Positions 10,447-18,606 of a DNA stretch of 64,000 bases are shown piece after piece. The stretch is taken from NCBI GenBank assembly GCA_038323835.1, contig JBBQHI010000018.1, forward strand, positions 1 through 64,000. The letters are read 5' to 3'. The notes beneath the pieces are model-generated. The model was not told the origin of the DNA. It ran no database searches and saw only the letters and a program-made list of their open reading frames with translations. Both the position numbers and the translations under genes were made by a program. This stretch comes from JACVRW01 sp038323835. Lineage in GTDB: Bacteria; Actinomycetota; Thermoleophilia; Solirubrobacterales; Thermoleophilaceae. Within the stretch, counting starts at the first letter, position 1; each line of letters begins with the position of its first letter.

Positions 10447-11316
10447 CTAAGCGCGCGGCACGTCGGCGAGGAGGGCCTCGGCCACGCGCTCAGGCGCCTC
10501 GAGCTGTGGCCAGTGGGACACGTCCTCGAGAGCCGTGAGGGGAGCGCTCGGAAGGCGCTCGCGGATCCGCTCCGCCATGTGGGCGCCGGACACAGGATCG
10601 AGCATTCCCCACACGAAGGCGGTGGGAACGCCGGTGGACTCGAGCGCGCCCGACCAGCGCTCGGCGTGATCCTGGCGGTCCACGAGGTAGCGGATCAGCC
10701 GGTACGAGATCATCTGGCCGCCGCCCCGGCTCATAGACCGCCAAATGGTGGTGGCGTCCTCGGTCTCGTCGTAGTCGTCCGCGAACGTCGGCGCCAGGCC
10801 CATCACGAACAGCTCCTCGGTGGAGGCGGCGCTGATCAGCGGCCCCTGCTCAGGGTCCAAAAGGGCGAGCTGGATCGGCTGGGGCCGGTGCACGTCGGGG
10901 TAGAGGCCCCCGTTCAACAGGTGAAGGGCCTCGATCTCCACCGCCAGGCCACCCTCCGCGCGCCGCGCCAGCAGCTCCTGGGCCACCGAGACGGCGTAGT
11001 CGTGGGCCACCACCATGGTCGACTCGATTCCCTCGCGCGCCCACAGGGCCTCGACCAGATCGGCCTGCTCGTGGATCGAGTAGTCGTGCTCGGCCGGCTT
11101 GTCGGAAGCTCCGAATCCGAGGAAGTCCGGGGCAAGGAGGCTGTGGCGCGCGGCCAGTGCCGGCGCCACCTTGTGCCAGTCGTGCGAGGAGCTGGGAAAG
11201 CCGTGGAGGAGGGTCATCGCCGGACCCGACCCGGAGCGGTGGGCGAAGACGGAGCGGGGCACGCCGCGCAGCTCGAGCTCCACCCGCTCGCCCTCCGACC
11301 ACCAGTCCTCGATCAC
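10447..11316 (-). CDS. Alpha/beta-hydrolase (MEST / haloalkane-dehalogenase-like)
   Basis: A 289-residue alpha/beta hydrolase with HGFPSSS (oxyanion strand), DFLGFGASDKP, the nucleophile elbow AHDYAVS with Asp as nucleophile, and DVSHWPQLEAPE carrying the catalytic His. DYSIHEQADLVEALW is typical of the MEST-like group, near haloalkane dehalogenases and epoxide hydrolases. No signal peptide is seen, so it is cytoplasmic. The substrate is unknown. Start GTG 11316 lacks a clear ribosome site. Confidence 0.8.
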   Translation of the reverse strand: MIEDWWSEGERVELELRGVPRSVFAHRSGSGPAMTLLHGFPSSSHDWHKVAPALAARHSLLAPDFLGFGASDKPAEHDYSIHEQADLVEALWAREGIESTMVVAHDYAVSVAQELLARRAEGGLAVEIEALHLLNGGLYPDVHRPQPIQLALLDPEQGPLISAASTEELFVMGLAPTFADDYDETEDATTIWRSMSRGGGQMISYRLIRYLVDRQDHAERWSGALESTGVPTAFVWGMLDPVSGAHMAERIRERLPSAPLTALEDVSHWPQLEAPERVAEALLADVPRA

Positions 11317-11341
11317 GAGCTCAGGGGCTCGAGCCCGGTGC

Positions 11342-13624
11342 TCAGCCGCCGTTGGAGGCGGCGGCGTACGTGCGGTTGGGCTCGCCGCGGAGGGCGGTGG
11401 CGCCCGGCAGCGGAGTGCCCTTCGCGGTGGCGCGCGAGAGCACCGGCAGCACCAGGCTCGACGCGTGGACGCCGCCCAGGCTGATCGTGTTCTTCGTGGT
11501 GCCCTTGTCCACGGTGGCGAAGGCCCAGCGGGGGCGGTCGCCGCCCGTGGCCGAGACCGTCACCCGGATCCGCGAGCCCGCCCGGAAGGCGTGGGCCACA
11601 CCGAAGATCGGCACCCGCACCAACGAATACCTGCCCTTTGGAAGCGGCGCGGCGTCACGCTCGAGATGGGTGGGGAAGGAGTCGAGCGCGGTGGAGAGGC
11701 GCGGGTTCAGCTTCCGGTGCGACGCGCGCAGCCAGCCGTTCTGGACGTAGGTCTCGTTGCCGTCGGGCCTGACCTCGCTGAGCGTGACCTGGAAGTCGGT
11801 GTCCTTCGCGGAGGACTTGACATAGAGGTCGAGGCTGGAGGGGCCGGCGATGACGGTGTCCTTGGCCAGCGCGCCGGTGATCCAGCCGAGGCCCTTGCCC
11901 GCGGCCAGCGGAGCCCAGTTGTAGGGCGGCTGTGCCTTCCAGGCGTCCTCGGCCCCGTTGCCCGCGAGCGTCTGGCGCGGACGGGCGTTCGGATCGGCCG
12001 TGTAGCCGGCCGAGCCCGACTTGGACGGCTTCGCGCCCAGCGAGCCGCTGGCGCCGAGGAAGTAGCGCGTAACCCTGGCCTGCTTGGGCGGCCAGGCGCT
12101 GTAATCGAGCTCCCACGTGGAGCCGATCGAGCCCGCGCCCTGAGGCCCGGCGCCGTTGTCGAACAGGAGGCGGACGTGCGGGTCCTTCTCGAAGTCCGCC
12201 TTGGCGGCGGCGACGCTCGTGTAGTTCACGTAGCGCGACTGCTCGACCGGTGCCGCGCCGGCGTCGGCGAGGTAGTTGTAGAGCACGCCGCTGAGGCTGA
12301 TCACGGAGCCGGGAAGGCTCGGGATCTCGTCCGCCACATAGAGCTTCAGGAACTCGGCCCAGCGGGTGATCGTCTTCGGCCCCAGCGAGTCGGCGTGCAC
12401 GCCGTTCTGAAGCGAGAGGTACACGTTCGGCTTCCCGTTCAGGTACCTGAGCGCCTCGGCGAAGTGCCCGCTCGTCTGCTCGTCCTGGAACTGGCCGACG
12501 AGGAAGATCGGCACCTTCGCCCGCTTCAGCCACGCCCCGGGAGCGCGGTGCGCGAACAGCGACGGCGTGCGGAACGGGTTCTCCCTCTGAAGCTGGAGCG
12601 CGTCCTGGGTCTGGAGCCGGAGCTTCTGATTGGCGATGCAGTGCTTGTCGCCCATCTTCGTGAGCTCACGCGCCCAGGGCTGACCGCCCTCTGGCGCCGG
12701 CTTGGCGTCGTCCATGCGCTCCTGGATCCAGGACTGCGCGAATCCGGAGTTGAAGATCCCGCCGGGATAGCCCGTGCCGGTGTAGATGTCATCGGTGACC
12801 GACATCGGGGTCACGGCCGCCAGGTGCGGGGGCCGCGTGCCCGCGGTGAAGAGCTGCGTGATGCCGGAGAAGGAGATGCCGCCCATCCCGACCTTGCCGC
12901 CCCTGACCCAGCTCTGTGCTGCCACCGTCTCCACCGCGTCGTAGCCGTCGAAGGTGGTCGGGTAGTCGAAGAGGTCGAAGGCGCCACCGGAGCATCCGGA
13001 GCCGCGCATCTGGACGCTGACCACGGCGAAGCCGATGAGCGGGGCGATCAGCGACCCCACGGCGGTCGAGGTGGCCGGCGCCAGCGGGTCGGCGGGAGCG
13101 CCACTGCCGCTGAGCGAGTCGATCACCGACTGCAGGAGGTCGTGGGGCGCGGCGGTCTGGTAGCCGGAGTACTCGATGATCGTCGGGAAGGGCCCGTCGG
13201 CCAGCGTCTTGCCCTGGGGCAGGCGGACCGTCATCGCGATCTCCACTCCGTCGCGCACGCGCACGTAGTTGAGGCCTTGCTTGAGCTTCTTGCGCTTGTA
13301 GAACGCCCGTCGCGGATTGTGGCCGGGGCGAAGGACCCTGAAGGCCCTCGTGCGCTTCGCTCCGGCGCGCAGGACGTACCCGGGACCGGGCTTCAGCTCG
13401 CGGAAGATCCTGCTCCCGAAGGAGTCGGCGGCGCCCGCGTCGATCACGCGGCCGTGCCTGAGGAGCTGGAGGTGCTGCCCCTTCTTGGCTCCGAGCACGT
13501 ACGCCTGCTCGATGCTGCCGCGGGCCTTGACCGCGGCGCCGGCCGCGGGTGCCGCGGCGGCGAAGGCGGCCAGCAGCGCGACCACGCTCAGCACGAAAGC
13601 ACTGACCGTACGAGGGCGGCGCAT
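11342..13624 (-). CDS. Secreted S15-family peptidase/esterase (CocE/NonD)
   Basis: A 760-residue exported hydrolase with a signal peptide (about 1-30). An extra N-terminal domain of about 110 residues precedes the catalytic part, which begins GLNYVRVRDGVEIAMTVRLP. The nucleophile elbow is GMGGISFSGITQ, after VVSVQMRGSGCSGG. The C-terminal jelly-roll domain of the X-Pro dipeptidyl-peptidase family runs from about residue 560 and includes RIRVTVSATGGDRP. The family includes X-Pro dipeptidyl peptidases and cocaine esterase; the true substrate cannot be told. Confidence 0.82.
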   Translation of the reverse strand: MRRPRTVSAFVLSVVALLAAFAAAAPAAGAAVKARGSIEQAYVLGAKKGQHLQLLRHGRVIDAGAADSFGSRIFRELKPGPGYVLRAGAKRTRAFRVLRPGHNPRRAFYKRKKLKQGLNYVRVRDGVEIAMTVRLPQGKTLADGPFPTIIEYSGYQTAAPHDLLQSVIDSLSGSGAPADPLAPATSTAVGSLIAPLIGFAVVSVQMRGSGCSGGAFDLFDYPTTFDGYDAVETVAAQSWVRGGKVGMGGISFSGITQLFTAGTRPPHLAAVTPMSVTDDIYTGTGYPGGIFNSGFAQSWIQERMDDAKPAPEGGQPWARELTKMGDKHCIANQKLRLQTQDALQLQRENPFRTPSLFAHRAPGAWLKRAKVPIFLVGQFQDEQTSGHFAEALRYLNGKPNVYLSLQNGVHADSLGPKTITRWAEFLKLYVADEIPSLPGSVISLSGVLYNYLADAGAAPVEQSRYVNYTSVAAAKADFEKDPHVRLLFDNGAGPQGAGSIGSTWELDYSAWPPKQARVTRYFLGASGSLGAKPSKSGSAGYTADPNARPRQTLAGNGAEDAWKAQPPYNWAPLAAGKGLGWITGALAKDTVIAGPSSLDLYVKSSAKDTDFQVTLSEVRPDGNETYVQNGWLRASHRKLNPRLSTALDSFPTHLERDAAPLPKGRYSLVRVPIFGVAHAFRAGSRIRVTVSATGGDRPRWAFATVDKGTTKNTISLGGVHASSLVLPVLSRATAKGTPLPGATALRGEPNRTYAAASNGG

Positions 13625-13684
13625 CGAGGGCGCCAGGGCTGCGGGCGGGGACGGCAGGAGGCGCAGGCTATCCGAATGGCGCGG

Positions 13685-14152
13685 TCAGGACGCCGATGGT
13701 TCGACGATCAGATCCATCAGAAGGCTGTCGTTCCAGCCGCCGGCGGGGTTGCGCTCGTAGGCCCGCAGTACGCCGACCGGCTCGAAGCCCGCTCCGGCAT
13801 ACGCGCGGATGGCGCGCTCGTTGTCCACGTTGGGATCGATGGTGAACCGGTGATGGCCCTTCGCGGCGAAGTGCTCGATAGCCAGCCGGAGCGCGCGCCG
13901 GCCGTAGCCGGCCCCGTGCAGCGAGGTGGTGAGGGAGATGTCGAGGGCCACGCTCGGGAACCACTCGTAGGTCTCCTCCTCGTACTGGATCCAGCCGGCG
14001 AAACGGCCGTCGACCTCGATCACCCAGCCGTGCTCGTGCTCATACTCGCCGTCGGCCCACCAGCGCTTCACCTCCGGCTCCGCGAGCAGCGCCGCAAGGG
14101 TCTCCCGGTCCGCCCGCTCCGGAGAGCGGAACGAGAGCTCGCCGTCGCGCAC
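13685..14152 (-). CDS. GNAT acetyltransferase, RimJ/RimL or AAC(6')-like
   Basis: About 155 residues of GNAT fold. LTTSLHGAGYGRRALRLAIEHF is the acetyl-CoA binding motif A, and DPNVDNERAIRAYAGAGFEPVG is motif B. The opening LSFRSPERADRETLAALLAEPEVKRWW resembles acetyltransferases of the RimJ/AAC(6') branch. The start is taken as GTG 14152, five bases after the stop of the upstream SGNH gene, because the longer frame upstream codes for nothing recognisable. It could act on an aminoglycoside, peptide or ribosomal protein; no way to choose. Confidence 0.8.
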   Translation of the reverse strand: MRDGELSFRSPERADRETLAALLAEPEVKRWWADGEYEHEHGWVIEVDGRFAGWIQYEEETYEWFPSVALDISLTTSLHGAGYGRRALRLAIEHFAAKGHHRFTIDPNVDNERAIRAYAGAGFEPVGVLRAYERNPAGGWNDSLLMDLIVEPSAS

Positions 14153-14157
14153 GCACG

Positions 14158-15594
14158 TCAGCCGCGAGGGTGAACGACCACGCCGGCGGGACCACTCCCC
14201 GGTGTGTTGTCGCAGGCCACGTCGCCCGAGGCGGCGAACGCCAGCGAGAGGCACTTTCCGAACGCCTGCTCCCCATACGCGTTCGGGTGGAACGTCTCCT
14301 CCAGCTTGCCCTGGGCCACCACGGAGGCGATGTTCAGGAACCGAGCCCAGTCGCTGGTGGTGCCCGACGGGCCCTGGGTGGGCGTGGCCAGCTGGGTCGA
14401 AGTCGAGCAGATCTCGCGGTCCTCGAACAGGTCGCGCAGGTCGAGGAACTGGACCCCGCGATCGGCGGCGACGGTGGCCAGGTTGTCCGATATCTGGCCG
14501 ACCACCGTGTCGCGCGCCCAGGTCGCGTCACTGTCCTTTACCGGACAGCCGTCGATGGACGAGCGCGAGATCTTGTCTATTTCGGGCACCCGGATCTCCG
14601 AACCGCGCGGGATCGCGGAGGGGTAGGACTGGAGCACGAGGCGCCATGAGGAAGGGAGATAGCCGGCGTCTGCCATCACCGTGCGGATTTCGTCGATCGC
14701 CTTGCCCACCGCCGCCCTGACCGCGGGGTACTTCGCGGTGAGTCCGGGACCCTCGGTTTCCTTACACGTGGAGGTGGTGCCGTAGGCCTCCACGCAGGCG
14801 GTGACGATCGAGGCGAAGCCGAGGTCGTTGCCGCCGATCGAGAGCGCGATCACCTTCACGTCCTTGTCCCGCGCCACGGTCGCGAGCTGGTCGGCCTGGG
14901 GCGCCTCGCCGTCCTGCCCCTCACCGCCGTTCGACGCCCGGAAGATGTTCTTGGTCACGGCCCCGGAGCAGGCGAGGTTGATGGCCTGGTCGAAGGGGAG
15001 CGCGGCACTGTGTATCTCGGCCACGTCGGAGCGGTGGCAGCCGTTGGTGTCGGACGGCGGGTCGTACACGAGGCTCTCGTCGTAGCCGGTGCCGGTGAAG
15101 GCGCGATCGGTGCCGTCGCGGTCTCCCGCGGCGTTGATCGAGTTGCCCTGCCAGCGCCCGGCCTCGCCGGAGATGTAGGAGTCGCCGAGGGACACGGCGG
15201 CGGTGGGAGCGGCGGGGGTGGAGAAGAACTTCGTGGCGCCGCAGCCCGGAGGCGCCGGGTGCGCCGCCTGCGAGTCCGAGTCCTTGGAGCAGACGCGGTA
15301 CTTGTAGTCGGTGTGCGGCACGAGGCCGTTCTGGCGCAGCGTGACGGGAAGCTGATCCTGGCTGGTGTATTCCACGTCGTGGAGCGAGGGCGGGCCGTAC
15401 GACTGGCCCACGGGAGCCACGTCGAACCAGAACGAGCCCGTCTCGTCGTGGCTGGACACCACCGTGCCGTGCAGCAGCGCCTGGTGCGCGGTGATCTGGT
15501 CGGCCTGGTCGGTGCGCCCGATCGTGCATCCGGTCAGGCCGAGACCGACCACCGCAACCAGAGCTGTGCACCTGACCGAAAACCGCGACGGCAT
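14158..15594 (-). CDS. SGNH/GDSL hydrolase lipoprotein
   Basis: A 478-residue exported esterase. It has a short signal peptide with lipobox GLTGC, a fibronectin-like N-terminal region of about 110 residues, then the SGNH blocks: GDSYISGEAG (Ser), the Gly-containing region, SIGGNDLGF (Asn) and FHPNAYGEQ (His with Asn). Several cysteines suggest disulfides. Members cleave acyl or acetyl esters of lipids or polysaccharides. ATG 15594 is preceded by GGGGGA at good spacing. It is followed closely by the GNAT gene. Confidence 0.82.
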   Translation of the reverse strand: MPSRFSVRCTALVAVVGLGLTGCTIGRTDQADQITAHQALLHGTVVSSHDETGSFWFDVAPVGQSYGPPSLHDVEYTSQDQLPVTLRQNGLVPHTDYKYRVCSKDSDSQAAHPAPPGCGATKFFSTPAAPTAAVSLGDSYISGEAGRWQGNSINAAGDRDGTDRAFTGTGYDESLVYDPPSDTNGCHRSDVAEIHSAALPFDQAINLACSGAVTKNIFRASNGGEGQDGEAPQADQLATVARDKDVKVIALSIGGNDLGFASIVTACVEAYGTTSTCKETEGPGLTAKYPAVRAAVGKAIDEIRTVMADAGYLPSSWRLVLQSYPSAIPRGSEIRVPEIDKISRSSIDGCPVKDSDATWARDTVVGQISDNLATVAADRGVQFLDLRDLFEDREICSTSTQLATPTQGPSGTTSDWARFLNIASVVAQGKLEETFHPNAYGEQAFGKCLSLAFAASGDVACDNTPGSGPAGVVVHPRG

Positions 15595-15631
15595 TGCGTC
15601 CCCCACCGTTTGAACCCCGGACAGGTCCACC

Positions 15632-16470
15632 CTACTGTCGGCCGGGCTCGGACGAGGAGGTGGCGGAGTTCCGGCCCCGGGCGAAATCGCGCACAGCGGC
15701 GTTGAAGCCGGCGGGATGCTCGAGATTGCTCACGTGGCCCGCCCCGGGGATCACCTCGAGCCTGGCCGTCGGGATCCCGTCGCGAAGCTGCTCGGCGATG
15801 CTCAGCGGAGATCGCATGTCGGCGTCACCCCACAGCAGGAGCGCCGGCACCTGGATGCGGGCCAGGAGATCCCGGATGTCCGTGTCGGCCAGGGTATGGG
15901 CCATGGTCCGGAACCCGGCGGGATGGAAGTCCGACATGAGCTCGACCAGCCCGTGCCGCACCTCCTCTGAGGCGTTCTCCGTGAGCAGCCCCGGCAGCCA
16001 GCCGTGCACCCATTGCTCCGGCGGCAGCTCGGACTCGCGAAGGCAGCCGGCCAGTCGCTCCTCGCAGGTCGCCCTGTCCAGCGAGCCCCTCCAGCCGGCG
16101 GTGGCGGCCGCCAGGATCAGGGTTCTCACCCGGCCCGGATGCCGGCAGTAGAGCTGCTGTGCCAACACCCCGCCGCACGACAGGCCGAGAACGTGTGCCG
16201 GCTCCAGGGCGAGTGCATCCATGAACGCGGCGAGCGAGCCGCGTAGTCGCTCATCGTGAAGTGCTCGGCTGGGTCGGCCGACTCCCCGGTCCCCGGTGCG
16301 TCGCAGGCGATGACCGTGAACTCGCTCGCCAGATCGGCCAGCTGGCTCGCCCACACGCGACCGTCCGCCAGGATGCCGTGCAGGAGGACGAGCGGCGGTC
16401 CCCGGCCGCCCTGCCGGTAGGCAATCCGGAGGCCGTCGACGTCGACGAAGCGCGGCGCGTCAGTTCCCAT
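15632..16470 (-). pseudogene. Alpha/beta-hydrolase split by a one-base frameshift
   Basis: Two overlapping frames give one hydrolase. Residues 1-77 (ATG 16470) read through LLHGILADGRVW and CDAPGTGESADP to SDYA; the rest, LAAFMDALALEPAHVLGLSCGGVL (nucleophile), WGDADMRSP and GAGHVSNLEHP, lies in another frame. Adding one C near 16239-16241 on the plus strand restores a continuous protein. All catalytic residues are intact, so this is either a very recent mutation or a sequencing error. ATG 16470 overlaps the upstream stop by one base (TGATG), pointing to coupled translation with the phosphodiesterase gene. Confidence 0.75.
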
Positions 16471-17945
16471 CAGCCCTGGGCGGGGTTGAGCCGCCGGGCG
16501 GCCTCCACCACCCCACTGCGCTCGTAGAAGTCGACGGCGATCAGGTTGGGCAGCATCCGCCGGCGACGCTCACATTGCCGCAGCCGCCGTTCCAGGAACC
16601 TGCCGCCGATCTGCTCGTTGCGGGTCACTGACGGCGGGAACGGCGGGATCCAGTGGTTGACGAGCAGCATCGGGCTGTCGGGGCGCCCGCGATAGCGGGT
16701 GCAGCGGAGCTGTGCGGGAGTCTTCGCCCCCAGGGGCGTGTCCTGCACGAAGGAGAACCCGGGGAGGTACCAAGGGCGGCTGCCGCCGTCCTCCTCGGCC
16801 AGCACCACGAGGCGGGTGTCTGCGCGCTTCAGCTCACCCAGTGTCGGCAGCGGCTCCCCCAGCCGGAGGCGGGCGGCATGGGAGAGCAGGTCGACGCGCG
16901 TGAGTGCTCGTTCGATCGTGCCCACGGGCACGTAGGGCTCGATGAACGTGATCACCACCGCACCGGGGTGGGTGGCGAGGAACGAGCCGATGATCCGCAG
17001 CTGATCGTCGAGTGGCTCCGCGCCGAGCTCGCAGAGCGTGTGGCAGAGATAGGCACGGCGCTCGCCGTTCACTCCGCTCGTGCCGACACGGCCCACGAGG
17101 CTGTCCGCCACGCGGAGCGCTCCGGGACTCAGCTGCTGCGCGACCTTGTTCCGCGACGAGTCCTCCCCGGCAAGGTCGGTTCGCACGCGCCCGGTGGAGG
17201 GATCGCTCACCCCGAAGTGGATGTCCAGCGTGAGCGCCCGGATGCCATCGCGCAGTTGCCGCTCGATCCCGTGGCGCTGGTTCGCGAACAGCCAGCCCGG
17301 CTCGTCGGCGGCCGCGTACGAGTTGTGCGTGCCCGGGAACACCACCCGGTCCAGGCGCCGGACGCAGAGCGCCTCCGAGCCGTTGCACCCCGCGGCCGAC
17401 CCCGCGCTCTCCACCGTGGCGGAGCCGGGAGCGGGCAGCACCAGGACGAGGACCAGCGCCGTGGCCGCCATCGCCAGGGCCATCGCCCCCGCCAGGAGCA
17501 GCGGCGAGGCCGCGGCGCTCGGGGCCCGGGCCGCCTCCGCGCGCGGGGCCGCAGCCGGGAGTTGCGAGACGCCCGCGAGCACCACGAGCACGCCGGCTGT
17601 CACGAGCGCGATCTTGCCCAGCAGCACCGGGTCGAAGATGAGCACGGACCCGGCGGCGATCAGGAGTGTGGCCCGGACAAGCCGCGCCGGCCGGCCGGAC
17701 GAACGGGCCGCGCGGCGGGCCCAGTCCGACCCTCCGGCCAGCCGGCCGGTGGGCAGCTCGGTCGAGGCCAGCGCCGCGACCACCGCTCCGCCGAGTGCCA
17801 CGACCAGCGCCGACGTGACCAGGTCGGAGAAGAGCGCCGACCACAGCGCCCAAACCGCCCCGCGCTCCGCGTCATCGCCGAGATCGGCGGAGTGCGCGGC
17901 ATGCGAGACCACGAACTCGCCGAGCCCGGCCACGGCGGCCGCCAC
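16470..17945 (-). CDS. PLC-like phosphodiesterase with N-terminal membrane segments (3' part of a split gene)
   Basis: The C-terminal 300 residues have the TIM-barrel PLC-like start VVFPGTHNSYAAADE with the catalytic His, then IRALTLDIHFG and HTLCELGA, as in bacterial phosphatidylinositol phospholipase C relatives. The N-terminal part contains about four membrane helices. The frame continues upstream of the nominal GTG 17945 as another clear membrane helix (ALVYLGAAATGAGLIVAAA), which overlaps the end of the next open frame. This gene and 17872-18582 are therefore best read as one coding sequence with a frameshift near 17987-17999. Function is probably hydrolysis of phospholipid headgroups at the outer face of the membrane. 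Confidence 0.7.
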   Translation of the reverse strand: MAAAVAGLGEFVVSHAAHSADLGDDAERGAVWALWSALFSDLVTSALVVALGGAVVAALASTELPTGRLAGGSDWARRAARSSGRPARLVRATLLIAAGSVLIFDPVLLGKIALVTAGVLVVLAGVSQLPAAAPRAEAARAPSAAASPLLLAGAMALAMAATALVLVLVLPAPGSATVESAGSAAGCNGSEALCVRRLDRVVFPGTHNSYAAADEPGWLFANQRHGIERQLRDGIRALTLDIHFGVSDPSTGRVRTDLAGEDSSRNKVAQQLSPGALRVADSLVGRVGTSGVNGERRAYLCHTLCELGAEPLDDQLRIIGSFLATHPGAVVITFIEPYVPVGTIERALTRVDLLSHAARLRLGEPLPTLGELKRADTRLVVLAEEDGGSRPWYLPGFSFVQDTPLGAKTPAQLRCTRYRGRPDSPMLLVNHWIPPFPPSVTRNEQIGGRFLERRLRQCERRRRMLPNLIAVDFYERSGVVEAARRLNPAQG

Positions 17946-18582
17946 GATCAGGCCCGCACCCGTGGCGGCGGCTCCCAGGTAGACCAGCGCGGGCCGTGGC
18001 TCCGGCCAGCAGAGCGGCTCCGGCCGCGGCCAGCAGCGCGGCGAGCGTGAGCGGCCAGCGCCAGCCCGCGGCGTCGATGAGGACCCCCGACGCCGCGAGC
18101 TCGGAGTCGTGCGGGTCGAGACGCACGACCGGCACGCTCAGGTCCGCCGGAACCAGACTCGCGACCCGGGGCACGACACGCCGGAGCGAGTCGAACAACA
18201 CCCCCTCACCAACAGGGAGCCCGAACCGGAAGGTCGTCTCCCGATTGATCAGGGCGCGGTGGCGATCCCGCACCGCTCGCGCGAACAATCGCTTGAACGC
18301 CGACGTGTCGGCGACCGTTGCCAGCGCCGGAACCAGAAGCGGGCGCACCACCAGCGCATTCGGAATGGTGCTCCGGGTCAGTCCGCCGACCATGCGGTCG
18401 GCCAGCACGGTGCGGACGTCGGAGTTGTCCAGTGCGGATGCCGCGCGGTTACTGAACCTCGACCCGTTCACCAGCTCGGCGTGCGCGTACCACGACACCG
18501 CGGCGGCGGCGATCAGGAGCGCGGTGATTACCACAAGCGCGATACCGCCCTGGCGGCGACGTCGGTCCGAGAGTGTGCTCAT
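17872..18582 (-). CDS. Membrane protein, 5' part of the split PLC-like gene
   Basis: This frame starts at ATG 18582 with a basic stretch, a membrane helix (ALVVITALLIAAAAVSW), about 130 extracellular residues including NSDVRTVLADRMVGG, and a second helix (WPLTLAALLAAAGAALL). After that it turns into Arg-rich antisense-like sequence, while a sister frame carries the natural continuation. Removal of one C (or gain of two bases) in the stretch 17987-17999 would fuse it to the phosphodiesterase frame, giving a protein of about 700 residues. I treat the two entries as halves of one gene. Confidence 0.65.
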   Translation of the reverse strand: MSTLSDRRRRQGGIALVVITALLIAAAAVSWYAHAELVNGSRFSNRAASALDNSDVRTVLADRMVGGLTRSTIPNALVVRPLLVPALATVADTSAFKRLFARAVRDRHRALINRETTFRFGLPVGEGVLFDSLRRVVPRVASLVPADLSVPVVRLDPHDSELAASGVLIDAAGWRWPLTLAALLAAAGAALLAGATARAGLPGSRRHGCGPDRGGRRGRARRVRGLACRALRRSRR

Positions 18583-18606
18583 CGTGTCGGCATCACGCGC
18601 CGCACA

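Noticed and set aside
11099..14173. 1024-codon open frame on the plus strand
   Set aside because: It lies antisense to the hydrolase, S15 peptidase and GNAT genes; the translation has no domain and is an artefact of high GC codon use.
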